From: Flaccisagitta enflata
Lineage: Eukaryota; Chaetognatha; Sagittoidea; Aphragmophora
Direction of reading: 5' to 3'
DNA: 64,000 bases
Assembly (NCBI GenBank): GCA_965153355.1
Contig: OZ231127.1
Location: 5,270,001 to 5,334,000 of the forward strand
A model generated the notes under the pieces. That model worked only from the letters and a program-made list of their open reading frames with translations, ran no database searches and was not told the DNA's origin. The position numbers were made by a program, and so were the translations under genes. Below are positions 36,009 to 45,539 of the stretch, one piece after another; the first letter of the stretch is position 1; every line of letters begins with the position of its first letter.

Positions 36009-36145
36009 CTGTAAAAGCCTCTTTTCATTGACTGCTTTACGGATGAATCGTTTTTTGAATATTTGCATTTTGTCGATGATTTTCATGGCGCAAAAGTTTT
36101 CCGGGTTCTCTTTTTCGCTGCACAATATCACGCGACCGAACGCTC
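36009..36145 (-). CDS. AGC protein kinase exon (Gly-loop, Lys, helix C)
   Basis: Exon between ctatcatccaacag and ttacag/gtcgaa. With the last base of the previous exon it reads GEGAFGRVILCSEKENPENF and AMKIIDKMQIFKKRF, then AVNEKRLLQ. These are the glycine loop G-E-G-A-F-G-R-V, the VAIK-type lysine in AMKIIDK and the helix-C glutamate in NEKRLLQ. The length (137 nt) carries phase 1 in and phase 0 out. Family: AGC Ser/Thr kinase, closest by eye to PKA-like members. Substrate unknown. Confidence 0.85.
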
Positions 36146-36347
36146 CTGTTGGATGATAGGGAAAGAAGTCAAATTTTAGGTTTGGTGTGCTTGATGTTTG
36201 ATGTGCATTTGGCGGTCTTTCTTGTCTTGTATTGATTTGCCAGCCAGTTTGTCGGTCTGTCTGCCTCCGTCTATCTGACTCCGTCTGTCGATTTGTAACT
36301 CAATGAGGTCAACGCGATTCAAAACAACCGTGATGAACAGCACAAAG

Positions 36348-36349
<2 letters not shown>

Positions 36350-36430
<81 letters not shown>

Positions 36431-36433
36431 TCA

Positions 36434-36483
<50 letters not shown>

Positions 36484-36495
36484 AACAACAACAAT
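36350..36495. repeat. (CAA)n-(CGA)n microsatellite
   Basis: Long CAA tract followed by CGA repeats. Confidence 0.95.
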
Positions 36496-36598
36496 AGAAA
36501 ACAGCAAAGACGAGACCAATAAAAAAAGACAAACGCAATAACAACAGCAACAATGAAAATGACAACAACAATCACAAGAACAACAACATGAAGAAAAT

Positions 36599-36827
36599 GT
36601 GACGCGGGGTCACAATATCGTTGCGGGCGAATAGGCAGGGGCCTCCGACCCCTAGCCCCACCCCTCAACCCCCTCCGCCACACACACTCACACAATACAA
36701 ACCGCAGCATCATAAAGGCGCGTTTTTCGCGTCTTCAAATTGAGCGTGACGGACCAAGGGACGGACGGACAGATGAACGGATGGACGGACATTGTCTCTT
36801 ATAGAATTGCGTGTCCGCAACTAAAAA
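36599..36827 (-). repeat. Hairpin-ended element with GTGAC/GTCAC left end
   Basis: Left inverted repeat GTGAC-gcggg-GTCAC (36599-36613), GGGCGAATAGGCAGGGGCC, a GGAC array, and right end ATTGCGTGTCCGCAACTAAA. Opposite-strand relative of the element at 244-452. It ends 21 bp from the kinase exon donor at 36849. Confidence 0.75.
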
Positions 36828-36848
36828 ACAAACGATAGCTATACTCAC

Positions 36849-37255
36849 CTTCCCCTAATGAAAAATGTCTCGTTAGACTACTGAGCGGTTCGTGACTTCG
36901 ATGATCGCAAAACAACTTCGGATTTCGTTTCCATTTGCGCCTGAATTCCTCGACTAGGTCGTCCATCGCGAAATACCAATTGTCTTCGGTGATTTCGTCG
37001 TAGACGACGATCGACGCGCCGCTTCGCTTCTTCGACGTCAACGGCTGCTGATTCTTCTTGTCCGACTTTCGTTTTCCGTCTCCTTCTTCGTCCTCCTCTT
37101 TGTCATCGTCATGTTCCTCCTCTTCTTCGTTGTCGACGCTCTCACTATCTTCTTCGTCGTCGTCGTCGTCCTCGTCGTCGTCATCGTCGTCATCGGCGTG
37201 GAGGTTCTTGCCATTCGATCGTCGTTTTCTGTGTCGTCCTTGACGGCGCTTACGG

Positions 37256-37348
<93 letters not shown>

Positions 37349-37380
37349 GCTTTCTTACGACGGATGTAGGCACCGAAGTC
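36849..37380 (-). CDS. Exon leading into the AGC kinase domain
   Basis: The 3' end is firm: SLTRHFSLGEG runs to aaggggaag/gtgagtat-type donor at 36848, and the split Gly codon joins perfectly to AFGRV of the next exon. Upstream it reads ASIVVYDEITEDNWYFAMDD and LVEEFRRKWKRNPKLFCDHR, then an acidic D/E-rich stretch and a run of about 30 Asn. The reading frame stays open to 37797. No convincing acceptor was found, so the 5' boundary given here is arbitrary. Confidence 0.6.
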
Positions 37381-37736
37381 TCGGCAATGAAGGTATTTTA
37401 TTTGTATTTTCTTCTTTTTGTAGACGTGCCCCGCATATTCGTCGGCGTGTCTCGCATATTCGGTCCTGCCGGTGCCCTGTCCCGCGTATTCAGCGTGGTT
37501 TTCCGCATATTTGGTTTCCTTCTCTCTGGCGATTCGTCGTTCACTTCCGTTTATAACGCCCCTCGCGGCAGCGGCGTCGGTCTCAGCGGACGCGGCGTCG
37601 GTCTCAGTGGACGCGGCATCGGTCTTAGCGGCGACTCGGCGCTCTCTTCCGCCTTTTCTATTAACTCGTTTTTCCGGCGTCCTTCCCACCGGAGCCGCTT
37701 TTCTCTCACTCGTCTCACGGTGCGCCGAGTCAAATG

Positions 37737-37810
37737 ATTGACAAACGTATTGTCTTATTGACAAATGATTGACAAATGATTGACAAATGATTGACATATG
37801 ATTGACAAAC
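37737..37810. repeat. ATTGACAAATG minisatellite
   Basis: Five to six units of 10-11 bp (ATTGACAAATG and variants), with variants separated by TATTGTCTT. Confidence 0.85.
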
Positions 37811-37849
37811 TTTTTGTCTTATTGAAACTAAAAAAGAACCAAAACCCAA

Positions 37850-38427
37850 TTAATGTCATGTAATTTCAAACTATTCATCAACAGCTTTGCTTCCTTAACA
37901 AAAATCCTATATCATAAGATATTGATATGACATGAGTTGTTGGGAGATGCGGGAGTGATGGAGGGTTTATGGGGTTATGAATTGTCATTGCTACTTTGTT
38001 TCAATATCATGATTTGTAGAGTCTTGTGTTGCCTCTAGCGCCCCCAAACAGTTTTCCTAGACATGCCTAGATTTGCCCGTTTTGCCATTCACTGCCCTGC
38101 TCTTCCAGAGTACACATCAAATATTTTCTCTCTGCATTAAATGATAAAATTGTCCTGTACGCCGAATACAAAGTGCTTAACCATTGATTCTACTTGGAGA
38201 ATTGCTAACTGTCCATTATGATGCCAATAAAGAACTAAGAAGATATTATGGGAGTTGGTTATATGCGTTGAGTACTGTATTTAGCGTTGGAATCAATATT
38301 AGATAGACAACAAGACTAGGGGCAGGACCATCGACGAGCGCAGAAACTCACATTAAGCACTTTTCTGCACATTCCCTGTCTTGTAGTTTATCTCATTTAT
38401 CATCGTTTTACCGTTTGTTTTCGCGCG
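37850..38427. other. Upstream flank of the Gag-like gene, no gene seen
   Basis: Non-repetitive AT-rich DNA. I looked for an LTR matching sequence beyond 41.9 kb and did not see one. Confidence 0.4.
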
Positions 38428-38805
38428 ACGTGAATAATCATACTGGATTATTCAGGCGGGTTTTGTTTGACCGCGTAACTACCGTAATTGCGCATGTCGA
38501 GACTCCCAGTGTGGTGAGTCACTCGTCCCTTCCTTGAATCTATCGTTAATGCCGCGTTATTAATCGGAAGGTTGTGAATGACCAACTTGGGTTATTCATC
38601 CAGGTTCAAGCATCCACGTAACTCACTGCAGTTACGCGCGCCGAGACTCCCAAATTTGGTGAGTCATATGTATCATCGTTATCTTGTCTTACATTTCCGC
38701 AAGGGGAGAATAATCAACGTGGATTATTCAAACCAAACTCTTAAAGTACGTAACCCAATGGGGTTACGCGCGACCTGACTCCCAATTTGATGAGTCCATG
38801 CCGCC
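38428..38805 (+). repeat. Three tandem units, each with three inverted repeats
   Basis: Units start near 38430, 38575 and 38708. Each contains, in order, GAATAATC-type, CGTAACY-type and GACTC-type stems with 4-11 nt loops. Unit 3: GAATAATC/GATTATTC, CGTAACCC/GGGTTACG, GACTC/GAGTC. Unit 2: GAATGACC/GGTTATTC (one G-T pair), CGTAACT/AGTTACG, GACTC/GAGTC. Stem bases change together between units. It lies 190-570 bp upstream of the Gag-like start codon. Confidence 0.8.
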
Positions 38806-38995
38806 ACTGTTGTAATCTCCGCGAAATTTACTGGCAGGTGTAAAAAACAGACGTTATTTTCTCAGAAAAAATGTAGCTAGCTCGTGTGTTACGTTCATTC
38901 CCTTAGTTTCTTACGCGAAAAAAAATCGTAGTTTCCGTTTGTTTTCCGTAATTGTAACCCATCGTCGTTAGGTTACTGAGACGCGCGCGATAGCC

Positions 38996-40855
38996 ATGAG
39001 CCAGTCAAGCTCAGTGGTGACTATGTCATTGGCTGAGGAAGTCAATGAGGCATTGAATATTAGCATAATGATCTGTGAAATCAACGAGGCCATAAAAAAT
39101 TACTGCGATACGTGCACACGGGCGCGCCAGTCAAAGGATGAGGCCGTTTATCGTAATGCCGAAAGATATCACCGCCTCTTGATCGAAATGATCGAGGAAA
39201 TGAGCGTGAATCGTGATAGGATGGTGGGACCTGAGCAGGAAAGATTAAAACGAGCCATAGAAAGGGCTCAACATGCTATGGAAGCCAATTGGATCTCCCG
39301 TCAGAAAAAAAAGCCTCATTATTCCACTCTCTCAACAGTTTCATCGATTATTCTTTCGGACAGCGTCAGCCAGGCGCGTGAAGGCCAAAAAAGTCGTCCA
39401 ACTTCGAGATCGGCGCCGAAAAGAATAAAGCAGATGCAACAAGAGATGTTTTCACCGCCGCCGACACCAACCAGTTTGGCTGAAGATCAACACAATTTGT
39501 TGTTGAAAATGGAAAAAGAAATTCAAGATATGAAAATCAGTAACGACAGAAAAGTCGCTGCCAAGATTAAAACCTACAATACCGTGAAAGCAGCACTCAC
39601 AAGTCAAGACGACGTCAACAACTCAGTCAGTGCCGTCTCCGTCGGAGAGAGGAACGAGTCTCCAAGGCCGTCAAGTGGTGCAATAGCAAAAAATTATCGA
39701 CCACCACCGCGGCCGCCACCGCCGCCGTTACTGGCTTCAAAAAATAGTACATTTCTGTCATCCAATATAGTGGGTGACTCAGCATCTACGTTGTATGCTG
39801 CCCAAGCCCATTGTTTGAAATTCTTCTCAGAAAAGGAAAGTCGGGAAATGATGGCCAGTGGCCGGCCGACCAAGGAGGGAAGATTTTCAGACCTTGGAGG
39901 TCAAATCGATTTTGATACTCATTTGAACCTATTTGAATTGACGACAAATGTGGAAGGGGTAAAACCATTAGCGCAGTTTTTGGAATTGCAATATTGGTTT
40001 GCCGGCCCGGCATTGGCCGTTTGCAGCATTTACAAGGGTGACAAGGACCCCTCTGTTGCCCTTTCAAAGGCTAAAGAGCATCTTCGTCGCTTCTTTGGCC
40101 GCCAAAGTCACTCTGCCCATAAAATGCTCAACCAAGTTTTGAGTGGGAAACCTTTAAAGAAGGGTGACTCACAACAATTGCGAAATTTCACTATCGAGCT
40201 TGAAGGTGTGTTCATTCGCGCCGCTGAGACAGGACGCGAAGTTGCATTTAATTCGCCGCACATAATCGCAACTGTCCTGTCAAAAAAGGTGGAATTTCTT
40301 ACAAATAAATGGGCCGAGTTCTGCCTAGAGCAAAAAGAAGAGTGGAGTGGCGAGGGTAAACACCCACCTGATGCCACTTTCAAAGATTTGCTCACCTTTC
40401 TCAATTGCCAAATTAAATGGCTTATGGAAAGAGAAACTTACCGTGTCCCAAAGAGATTGGGCAAACATGTAACCAAAAAATCCGCCATAGTGGCTGCCGC
40501 TGATGTGACGGCAGCAGATGGCCATGGTACTGACGCCAATTATGAACATGATGACTCTGGGTCTGAGGCCGATGATTTCGCGTCAGAGGCCAGGGATTCT
40601 GTGTCAGTGGCTAATGATTCTGCGTCGGAGGCTAGTAATTCCATGTCAGAGGCTAGTGATTCTGATTCGGAGGCCAGTGACTCAACAACAGAGGTCAGTG
40701 TCACTACCACTGAGGTCAGTGACACAACAGAAATTAGTAGCTCAGCCACAGAGGCCAGTGCTACTACCTCATTCTGTGATAAGAGCTCGTCCACCTCCAA
40801 TCAAACCAATTGCGGTGGATCTGCAACTCGCCGCTGGGAGCAGTGTGACTCCTGA
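38996..40855 (+). CDS. Gag-like protein (DUF1759-type core)
   Basis: 619 residues from ATG (MSQSSSVVTMSLAEEVNEAL) to TGA. There is an N-terminal helical region (about 1-110), a Ser/Pro-rich linker with PPPRPPPPPLL near 245, then the region about 320-400: FAGPALAVCSIYKGDKDPSV and KEHLRRFFGRQSHSAHKML. The latter resembles the DUF1759 Gag core of BEL-type elements (hydrophobic W-F, L-K-x-x-F-G motif). The C-terminus from about 515 is an acidic Ser/Asp/Glu repeat (EASDS, SEASDSDSEASDS). No zinc knuckle, protease or RT follows. It may be a Gag-only retroelement, a remnant, or a domesticated Gag. It sits inside an intron-sized gap of the minus-strand locus. Confidence 0.65.
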   Translation: MSQSSSVVTMSLAEEVNEALNISIMICEINEAIKNYCDTCTRARQSKDEAVYRNAERYHRLLIEMIEEMSVNRDRMVGPEQERLKRAIERAQHAMEANWISRQKKKPHYSTLSTVSSIILSDSVSQAREGQKSRPTSRSAPKRIKQMQQEMFSPPPTPTSLAEDQHNLLLKMEKEIQDMKISNDRKVAAKIKTYNTVKAALTSQDDVNNSVSAVSVGERNESPRPSSGAIAKNYRPPPRPPPPPLLASKNSTFLSSNIVGDSASTLYAAQAHCLKFFSEKESREMMASGRPTKEGRFSDLGGQIDFDTHLNLFELTTNVEGVKPLAQFLELQYWFAGPALAVCSIYKGDKDPSVALSKAKEHLRRFFGRQSHSAHKMLNQVLSGKPLKKGDSQQLRNFTIELEGVFIRAAETGREVAFNSPHIIATVLSKKVEFLTNKWAEFCLEQKEEWSGEGKHPPDATFKDLLTFLNCQIKWLMERETYRVPKRLGKHVTKKSAIVAAADVTAADGHGTDANYEHDDSGSEADDFASEARDSVSVANDSASEASNSMSEASDSDSEASDSTTEVSVTTTEVSDTTEISSSATEASATTSFCDKSSSTSNQTNCGGSATRRWEQCDS

Positions 40856-41794
40856 CTCGCGGTGGTGTGCGTTGGCTTCAGTGAAACCAACCTCATTTTG
40901 GTTGGTAAATATTTCTCAACGTGCACCATTATTGATTTTGGCTCAAAAGGTTGTGCCGTATCAATCCAAGTTACAAATGAAAAAGATTCTATTCTGAAAT
41001 CAAAAAACTGCCTCGCAGATGAGAGTAGCGTTGTGTCACATATGATTGGTGATGCACATGACAATAAAAAATTTGACAATGCCCACGTGGGGTGCATGTC
41101 CACACAAACCAAGTTGCTACCTCATTTTGCTCATTTAAAATGTGTAAGGCATTTAGCTGATACACTTATGGAATTGACATTGTGGTCTATTCATTTGATA
41201 ATTTATACAAATTATCCATTTTACCTTCTAACCTCATATGCGAAAAAGGAAAATGAACAAATCGGGTTAGAAGTAGAATCTATTTGGTCGACATTTAGTC
41301 TACCATCTTATGGAAGTGTCTTGGACACAAATCATTGTATCATGAATTTAAAAGAATTGTTGGATGAGCGCATGGGAAAAGTTAAAGCCGTGCAATCATC
41401 TGACCATGTATTAGGGGCTGCAAAGAGGCTGCCAACAGCGAATTCCGTGACTGGCACCCACGAGATTACAGTTTGTGAACTGTCAAAGGGGAAAAATTGT
41501 CCCAAATTTAACAATACCACATGTACCTCTCTTCAGACTGGGGAATATGCGCATGGTGGACGCACCTTTGTGACCTTAGTCGGCCCATTGACCTTGGTGA
41601 TGGGAGAAGACAATGGCAAAAATGCCGCTAGTGCCAGTGGAAGTCCACTGGCGGGGGAAAACAAATTTGATGTCATCCATGAAATAAGGTTGAAAGAAAA
41701 GGAAACAATCGATGACATGCCACAATGTGCGTCAGTACACAAACCATGTGGGGTTGTGTGCATGTACACGCAAAAAAGTAAAAACAATTTGTAG
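40856..41794 (+). CDS. In-frame continuation after TGA, unknown protein
   Basis: The same frame as the Gag-like gene continues for over 310 codons after the TGA at 40853-40855, reading LAVVCVGFSETNLILVGKYF onward to a TAG-type end at 41794. It has no nearby ATG at its start, which favours readthrough or a recent stop in a longer gene. IIDFGSKGCAVS near the start is reminiscent of a retropepsin D-T-G-S segment with Phe in place of Thr, but this is only a resemblance. The rest (WSIHLIIYTNYPFYLL, GGRTFVTLVGPLTLVMGED) is not recognised. Confidence 0.45.
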   Translation, partial: LAVVCVGFSETNLILVGKYFSTCTIIDFGSKGCAVSIQVTNEKDSILKSKNCLADESSVVSHMIGDAHDNKKFDNAHVGCMSTQTKLLPHFAHLKCVRHLADTLMELTLWSIHLIIYTNYPFYLLTSYAKKENEQIGLEVESIWSTFSLPSYGSVLDTNHCIMNLKELLDERMGKVKAVQSSDHVLGAAKRLPTANSVTGTHEITVCELSKGKNCPKFNNTTCTSLQTGEYAHGGRTFVTLVGPLTLVMGEDNGKNAASASGSPLAGENKFDVIHEIRLKEKETIDDMPQCASVHKPCGVVCMYTQKSKNNL

Positions 41795-41890
41795 AAATGC
41801 TACAAAATATGTCAGTGCACAAACCATGTGTGGTTGTGCTCATTGCATCAGTGTGCAAGCCATTTGGGCTTGCGTGCGATTACACGCCAA
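41738..41890 (+). repeat. Three successive imperfect hairpin repeats
   Basis: CACAAACC-atgtgg-GGTTGTG, CACAAACC-atgtgt-GGTTGTG and GCAAGCC-atttg-GGCTTGC follow each other, spaced roughly 70 and 40 bp. The third has a changed stem that still pairs. They overlap the end of the second reading frame. Confidence 0.6.
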
Positions 41891-41967
41891 ACATAAAAAT
41901 TCCGGTAAAGACTTTCTCCAGGGCGGGGGTACTGCTTGTTTGTCCATCCTCACTGCAAGCCGTAGCA

Positions 41968-42120
41968 AAAAGTATCAGTCTCAAGTAGCTAAATAGACGC
42001 TCGAGTATCTAAAGAAAATCATCAAAAGTATCTAGATTAGTAGCTAGTAGCTAAATGCCTTTTTTAGTAGCTAAGCACCCCTCCGTAGTAGCTAGATTTA
42101 GCTACGTAGTAGCTAAGTTG
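41968..42120. repeat. Degenerate TAGTAGCTA-rich tract
   Basis: Repeated AGTAGCTA/AGCTAAAT words. Similar GCTAGAAT/TCGCTAG-rich tracts occur at 48835-48930 and 50220-50400. Confidence 0.5.
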
Positions 42121-42393
42121 GCGACCGAGCCCACTATGGGTAACAGACTATAGGACGGCAAGCAATTGATGTCAACATTTACTGTTTCACCCCATTTTTT
42201 CAACTATAGTTGAATAATTATGATGCAACAGATATTTTCATGCGACAAATTGTCTCCAGAAATATTCTATGTGTATGTTTCTGCCATAAGCTGACCTCAA
42301 ATGTACCTTTAAATCAGCAATTCATATGACAAAAGCAAAGGAAAAAAGGATTTTTAAGAAAATTGTGCTTACATTTTTTATCTCATTGCTGCT

Positions 42394-42527
42394 GTCAAAA
42401 TTATAAGACACACAAATGCAAAAAATTTGCATTTCTAAGAACATAGCCCCCTCCATAATCAAGTTTGGAAAGGGGCTATGTTCTTCTGAGTGATTTTTCA
42501 TTTTCCATGCAAAGTTATAATTTTGAC
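42394..42527. repeat. Foldback element with AAGAACATAGCCCC core
   Basis: Outer arms GTCAAAATTATAA / TTATAATTTTGAC, inner core stem AAGAACATAGCCCC (42438-42451) / GGGGCTATGTTCTT (42473-42486). No coding capacity. Confidence 0.8.
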
Positions 42528-43153
42528 AAGCCTCCTATCAGTGAACAAATTATTGGATTTTGAATATTTTCAAGTAAAAATAATTAGTTAATGTTAGCTT
42601 TACTTCCTCTTTTTTACTATTTGGATGCAAATTTTGCAATGAAATATTTACTACGATATACCTCAATAATTCTCTTTATGTTTTTTCTTACTTTTATTCT
42701 CATAGAATTTTCTTTTTTTACCCCCGTTGCCGTCAGATGCTCGCCGTCATAGACCACTGTAGTAGTAATAGAGTCAGAGAGCACGAGATTATTCCGATGA
42801 TTCACAATTTTTTAAAACCTTCAATATATGCATTGCATGAATCTGTTTTTATGAAACTTCACAACAAATAAAACCAGTATGATCATTATGCACATGAAAA
42901 GTGTTAATTTTATCTATTTATGACGCACTGAAATTAAAGTAAGAGGAATTTACCCAGAGGACAAAGTTACCATTCACGTCGCAATTTTTGCTTATGTCAA
43001 TGCTTGTGTTTTTTTTTTGTACTGAAATGTATAAACTTACATGAGGAAACCAAACTGTCACTGTCAAATGACAAAAATGCAAAAAGACTGAAGGAAATTC
43101 GATTCTAATGAGAATAAAAAGTGAAAAAAAAGTGACAATCATTTCAGTAACTG

Positions 43154-43300
43154 CTCATTGAAAATTTTAAATTTGCATAAAAAATTCAAATATCATTAAA
43201 ATAAGAACATAGCGCCCTCAGCATATGTTATAGGAATCGCGCTATGTTCTTGTTTTGTTGATATTTTGATTTTCTATGCAAATTTAAAATTTTCAATGAG
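43154..43300. repeat. Foldback element with AAGAACATAGCGC core
   Basis: Outer arms of 26 bp are perfect (43154-43179 and 43275-43300, beginning CTCATTGAAAATTTT). The core stem AAGAACATAGCGC / GCGCTATGTTCTT lies at 43203-43215 and 43240-43252. The core is shared with the element at 42394 but the outer arms are unrelated. Confidence 0.85.
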
Positions 43301-43384
43301 CCATGGTACATTGACAAAAGAAGTTTTTTATTGTATTTCGCATATCTTTTCAGCTCAAAAGTAAAGGATTGGAGTTTAAAACTG

Positions 43385-43800
43385 GCATACACTCTTTTTT
43401 TCTTATAAGAACATGTTATTTTTTTCTGAGGCTCAATGTTCTTATTTCTAAAGTGATTTGAGGCTCAAATTGTTCTTAGGATGTTCTTATTTTTTCTAAT
43501 TGTCAGCTTTTACAAGAATGGTCGAATTCTAATTTAAAGGATATGAGAACTAAAATATCAATCACAAACAAATCAATTTTAAGTGTAAGACTGATTGATG
43601 TAAACCCTAATAACACCGTCACAATTCTTTTTATTAACAGCAGTTCCTTCATTAACCTAGAGCAAAAACAAGAAGAATGTTCTTATAATCCTCCTTATTG
43701 TGAGGCTGACAATGTTCTTATGATTGTTCTTATTTTTTTCCAAATCTGAGCCTCGATGTTCTTATAAACAAGGTTCTTAGTCAAAGAAAAGAGTGTATGC
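43385..43800. repeat. Foldback element with GCATACACTCTTTT ends
   Basis: Terminal GCATACACTCTTTT and AAAAGAGTGTATGC, with GTTCTTAT/ATAAGAAC and GAGGCTCA/TGAGCCTC words mirrored inside. The 416-bp unit also uses the AGAACAT word of the two elements to its left. Confidence 0.7.
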
Positions 43801-44240
43801 AAGTCAATTCATGCAAAGTATGGCAGCTGACAGTTTAATTGAAAACATAAAAACAAAAATTATCATTAAATTTCATTTTACAAATTTCATGATTTATCTA
43901 GCTCGGGTAGCAAATTCTATGGTAATTTTCAGTGCGTCTTATTTTGTTAAAGCAGCGTGCTGATATTTGGTTTTTATTTTGATCGAGTAAAGTTTAAATG
44001 TTTGTCATATCAGAAAACAAAAGTCTAAAAACTGCAATATGCAAATTCGATTTATGATGATAAAACAACTTCCATCCCCATCAAACTCAGGGATGGTAAA
44101 CATGAAGTTAAACAGTATTCAGGCAGTTTGACAAGTCGGAAAGAAAAAAAATGCACGCATGTCAAAACCCATCAAAGCCAACGACGACAACAACAACAAC
44201 AATGTTTTTTGAAGACAAAATAGCATAAAAAACACCTCAC
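43801..44240. other. Intron sequence, no feature recognised
   Basis: AT-rich. Short CAACGACGACAAC run near 44180 only. Confidence 0.5.
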
Positions 44241-44516
44241 CTTTAGATTGAGAATCGGCGTTGGAATTGTCGTCGATATTCAAGGATTTGAGATCATTGG
44301 AAGAGGAGGCCAAAGAGGCGATTTTGGACTTGAAGGCAGAGAAGGAGATAGAGGAGGAGACGGCCGATGGAATTGCCAGCTCCTGATTGGTCGACGATGG
44401 TGCGCTCTGATTGGCCGCGACGTCGGCGACGATGGCGTTGTGATCGCGAGAGGCGGTGGACTCAAGAGTTCCGTGGTCAGAGTCCGACGACGTTGAACTT
44501 GACGATTGACCGTTGC
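44241..44516 (-). CDS. Host-gene exon, Ser/Asn-rich
   Basis: A 276-nt exon between tcctgtgattcttcag and tctaaag/gtgagg. With the split Gly from the previous exon it reads GNGQSSSSTSSDSDHGTLES and continues with AVSSSISFSAFKSKIASLAS to DNSNADSQSKG. Phase 1 in matches the preceding exon, and phase 1 out is what the kinase-leading exon would need. Low-complexity, probably disordered N-terminal region of the putative kinase. Confidence 0.75.
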
Positions 44517-44564
44517 CTGAAGAATCACAGGAAAAATATTTTTCTGATAATGTGGCACATGAGG

Positions 44565-44645
44565 CACACTCACACGCTCATAGTCACAAACACAGTCACA
44601 CACACAGTCACCCACACAGTCACACACACAGTCACACACACACAG

Positions 44646-44714
<69 letters not shown>

Positions 44715-44752
44715 AACACAAACACAAACACAAACACACACACATTTACATT
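44565..44752. repeat. (CA)n with CAGTCA and CACAAA variants
   Basis: Compound CA microsatellite in the intron next to the donor at 44773. Confidence 0.95.
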
Positions 44753-44772
44753 CGCTTGACTTAAGGTCTCAC

Positions 44773-45131
44773 CTGGGGACCTTCCTCTCGAAACGATATC
44801 ACTTTGGGTCTTTAACACATTCGTCGCCGTCGTCGCCGTCGCCGTCGTCGTCATCGTCGTCGACGTCGTCGTCATTGTCGTCGACATCGTCGTCGTCGAA
44901 ACATTCAACTTCCGGTCGCTTTGAGTGAGTTTTCCGATGCTGGGATGTTTGGTGAGATTGGGATTGGAGGCGCCAACCGGATGTCGCAGCCGATACACGG
45001 AAGATTGACGAGAGGTTGGAGATTCGTGCGTCGACGACGACAATTCCGCGGACGGAGGCGGAAGCGCAGTCGGCGAAGGAAGCAGTGAGTCTTTTCTCGA
45101 TTGATCGTTTGCCGTCGTCGGCGTCCTGCTC
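44773..45131 (-). CDS. Host-gene exon, Ser/Thr-rich
   Basis: A 359-nt exon between ccttgaaatctgtag and ccccag/gtgaga. It reads SRTPTTANDQSRKDSLLPSP, then SRQSSVYRLRHPVGASNPNL, KHPSIGKLTQSDRKLNVSTT and a Thr/Met run, ending SRGRSPG. The basic Ser motifs (RKDS, RQSS, RGRS) look like kinase target sites. Phases agree on both sides. Confidence 0.8.
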
Positions 45132-45357
45132 CTACAGATTTCAAGGGACTAACAAATTGTATCTTTTATAGGTGGAATTCTGTTAAAGCAAATATAGAAA
45201 AAAAAAATAGTTTGAAGGGATTAAAATTTCTTGTCTGTCACAGGCGGAATTCTGATAACAGCGGGTCCGTTCGAGCGGGGTTCAACTGTAATTGTAAATC
45301 ATGTCACTGGTGGTGGTCTTTGACATAACGCATGTCCCGCAGATTTCAAAAGCTTAC

Positions 45358-45529
45358 TTGGCCAATTCTTCTTCGCCGAGATTCTCTCTTTGCTTCTGGA
45401 CGACGAGTTGCAATTCCAAGTTGACGACGTTTTCGGCGGCCTCAAATTGCCGCAAGATGTCATCCAAGTAGATCTTGCCGGATCTTTGGTCACCGACGAC
45501 TCCGGGACCGAGACTCTCTTCCGTCGACG
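45358..45529 (-). CDS. Host-gene exon, helical segment
   Basis: A 172-nt exon between cctgatcggaactcag and gccaa/gtaagc. It reads STEESLGPGVVGDQRSGKIY, then LDDILRQFEAAENVVNLELQ and LVVQKQRENLGEEELAK. The second half is a strong amphipathic or coiled-coil candidate. Phases 1 in and 2 out match the neighbours. Confidence 0.8.
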
Positions 45530-45539
45530 CTGAGTTCCG

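Noticed and set aside
36799-37797. Single 332-codon gene from ATG at 37797
   Set aside because: The 3' end is clearly an exon joined to the kinase domain, and the 5' third is repetitive DNA including the ATTGACAAATG minisatellite. An acceptor at about 37828 is out of phase.
38996-41794. Part of the nearby BEL/Pao element
   Set aside because: It lies on the opposite strand 17 kb away, shares only a general Gag-core pattern, and no matching LTRs were found.
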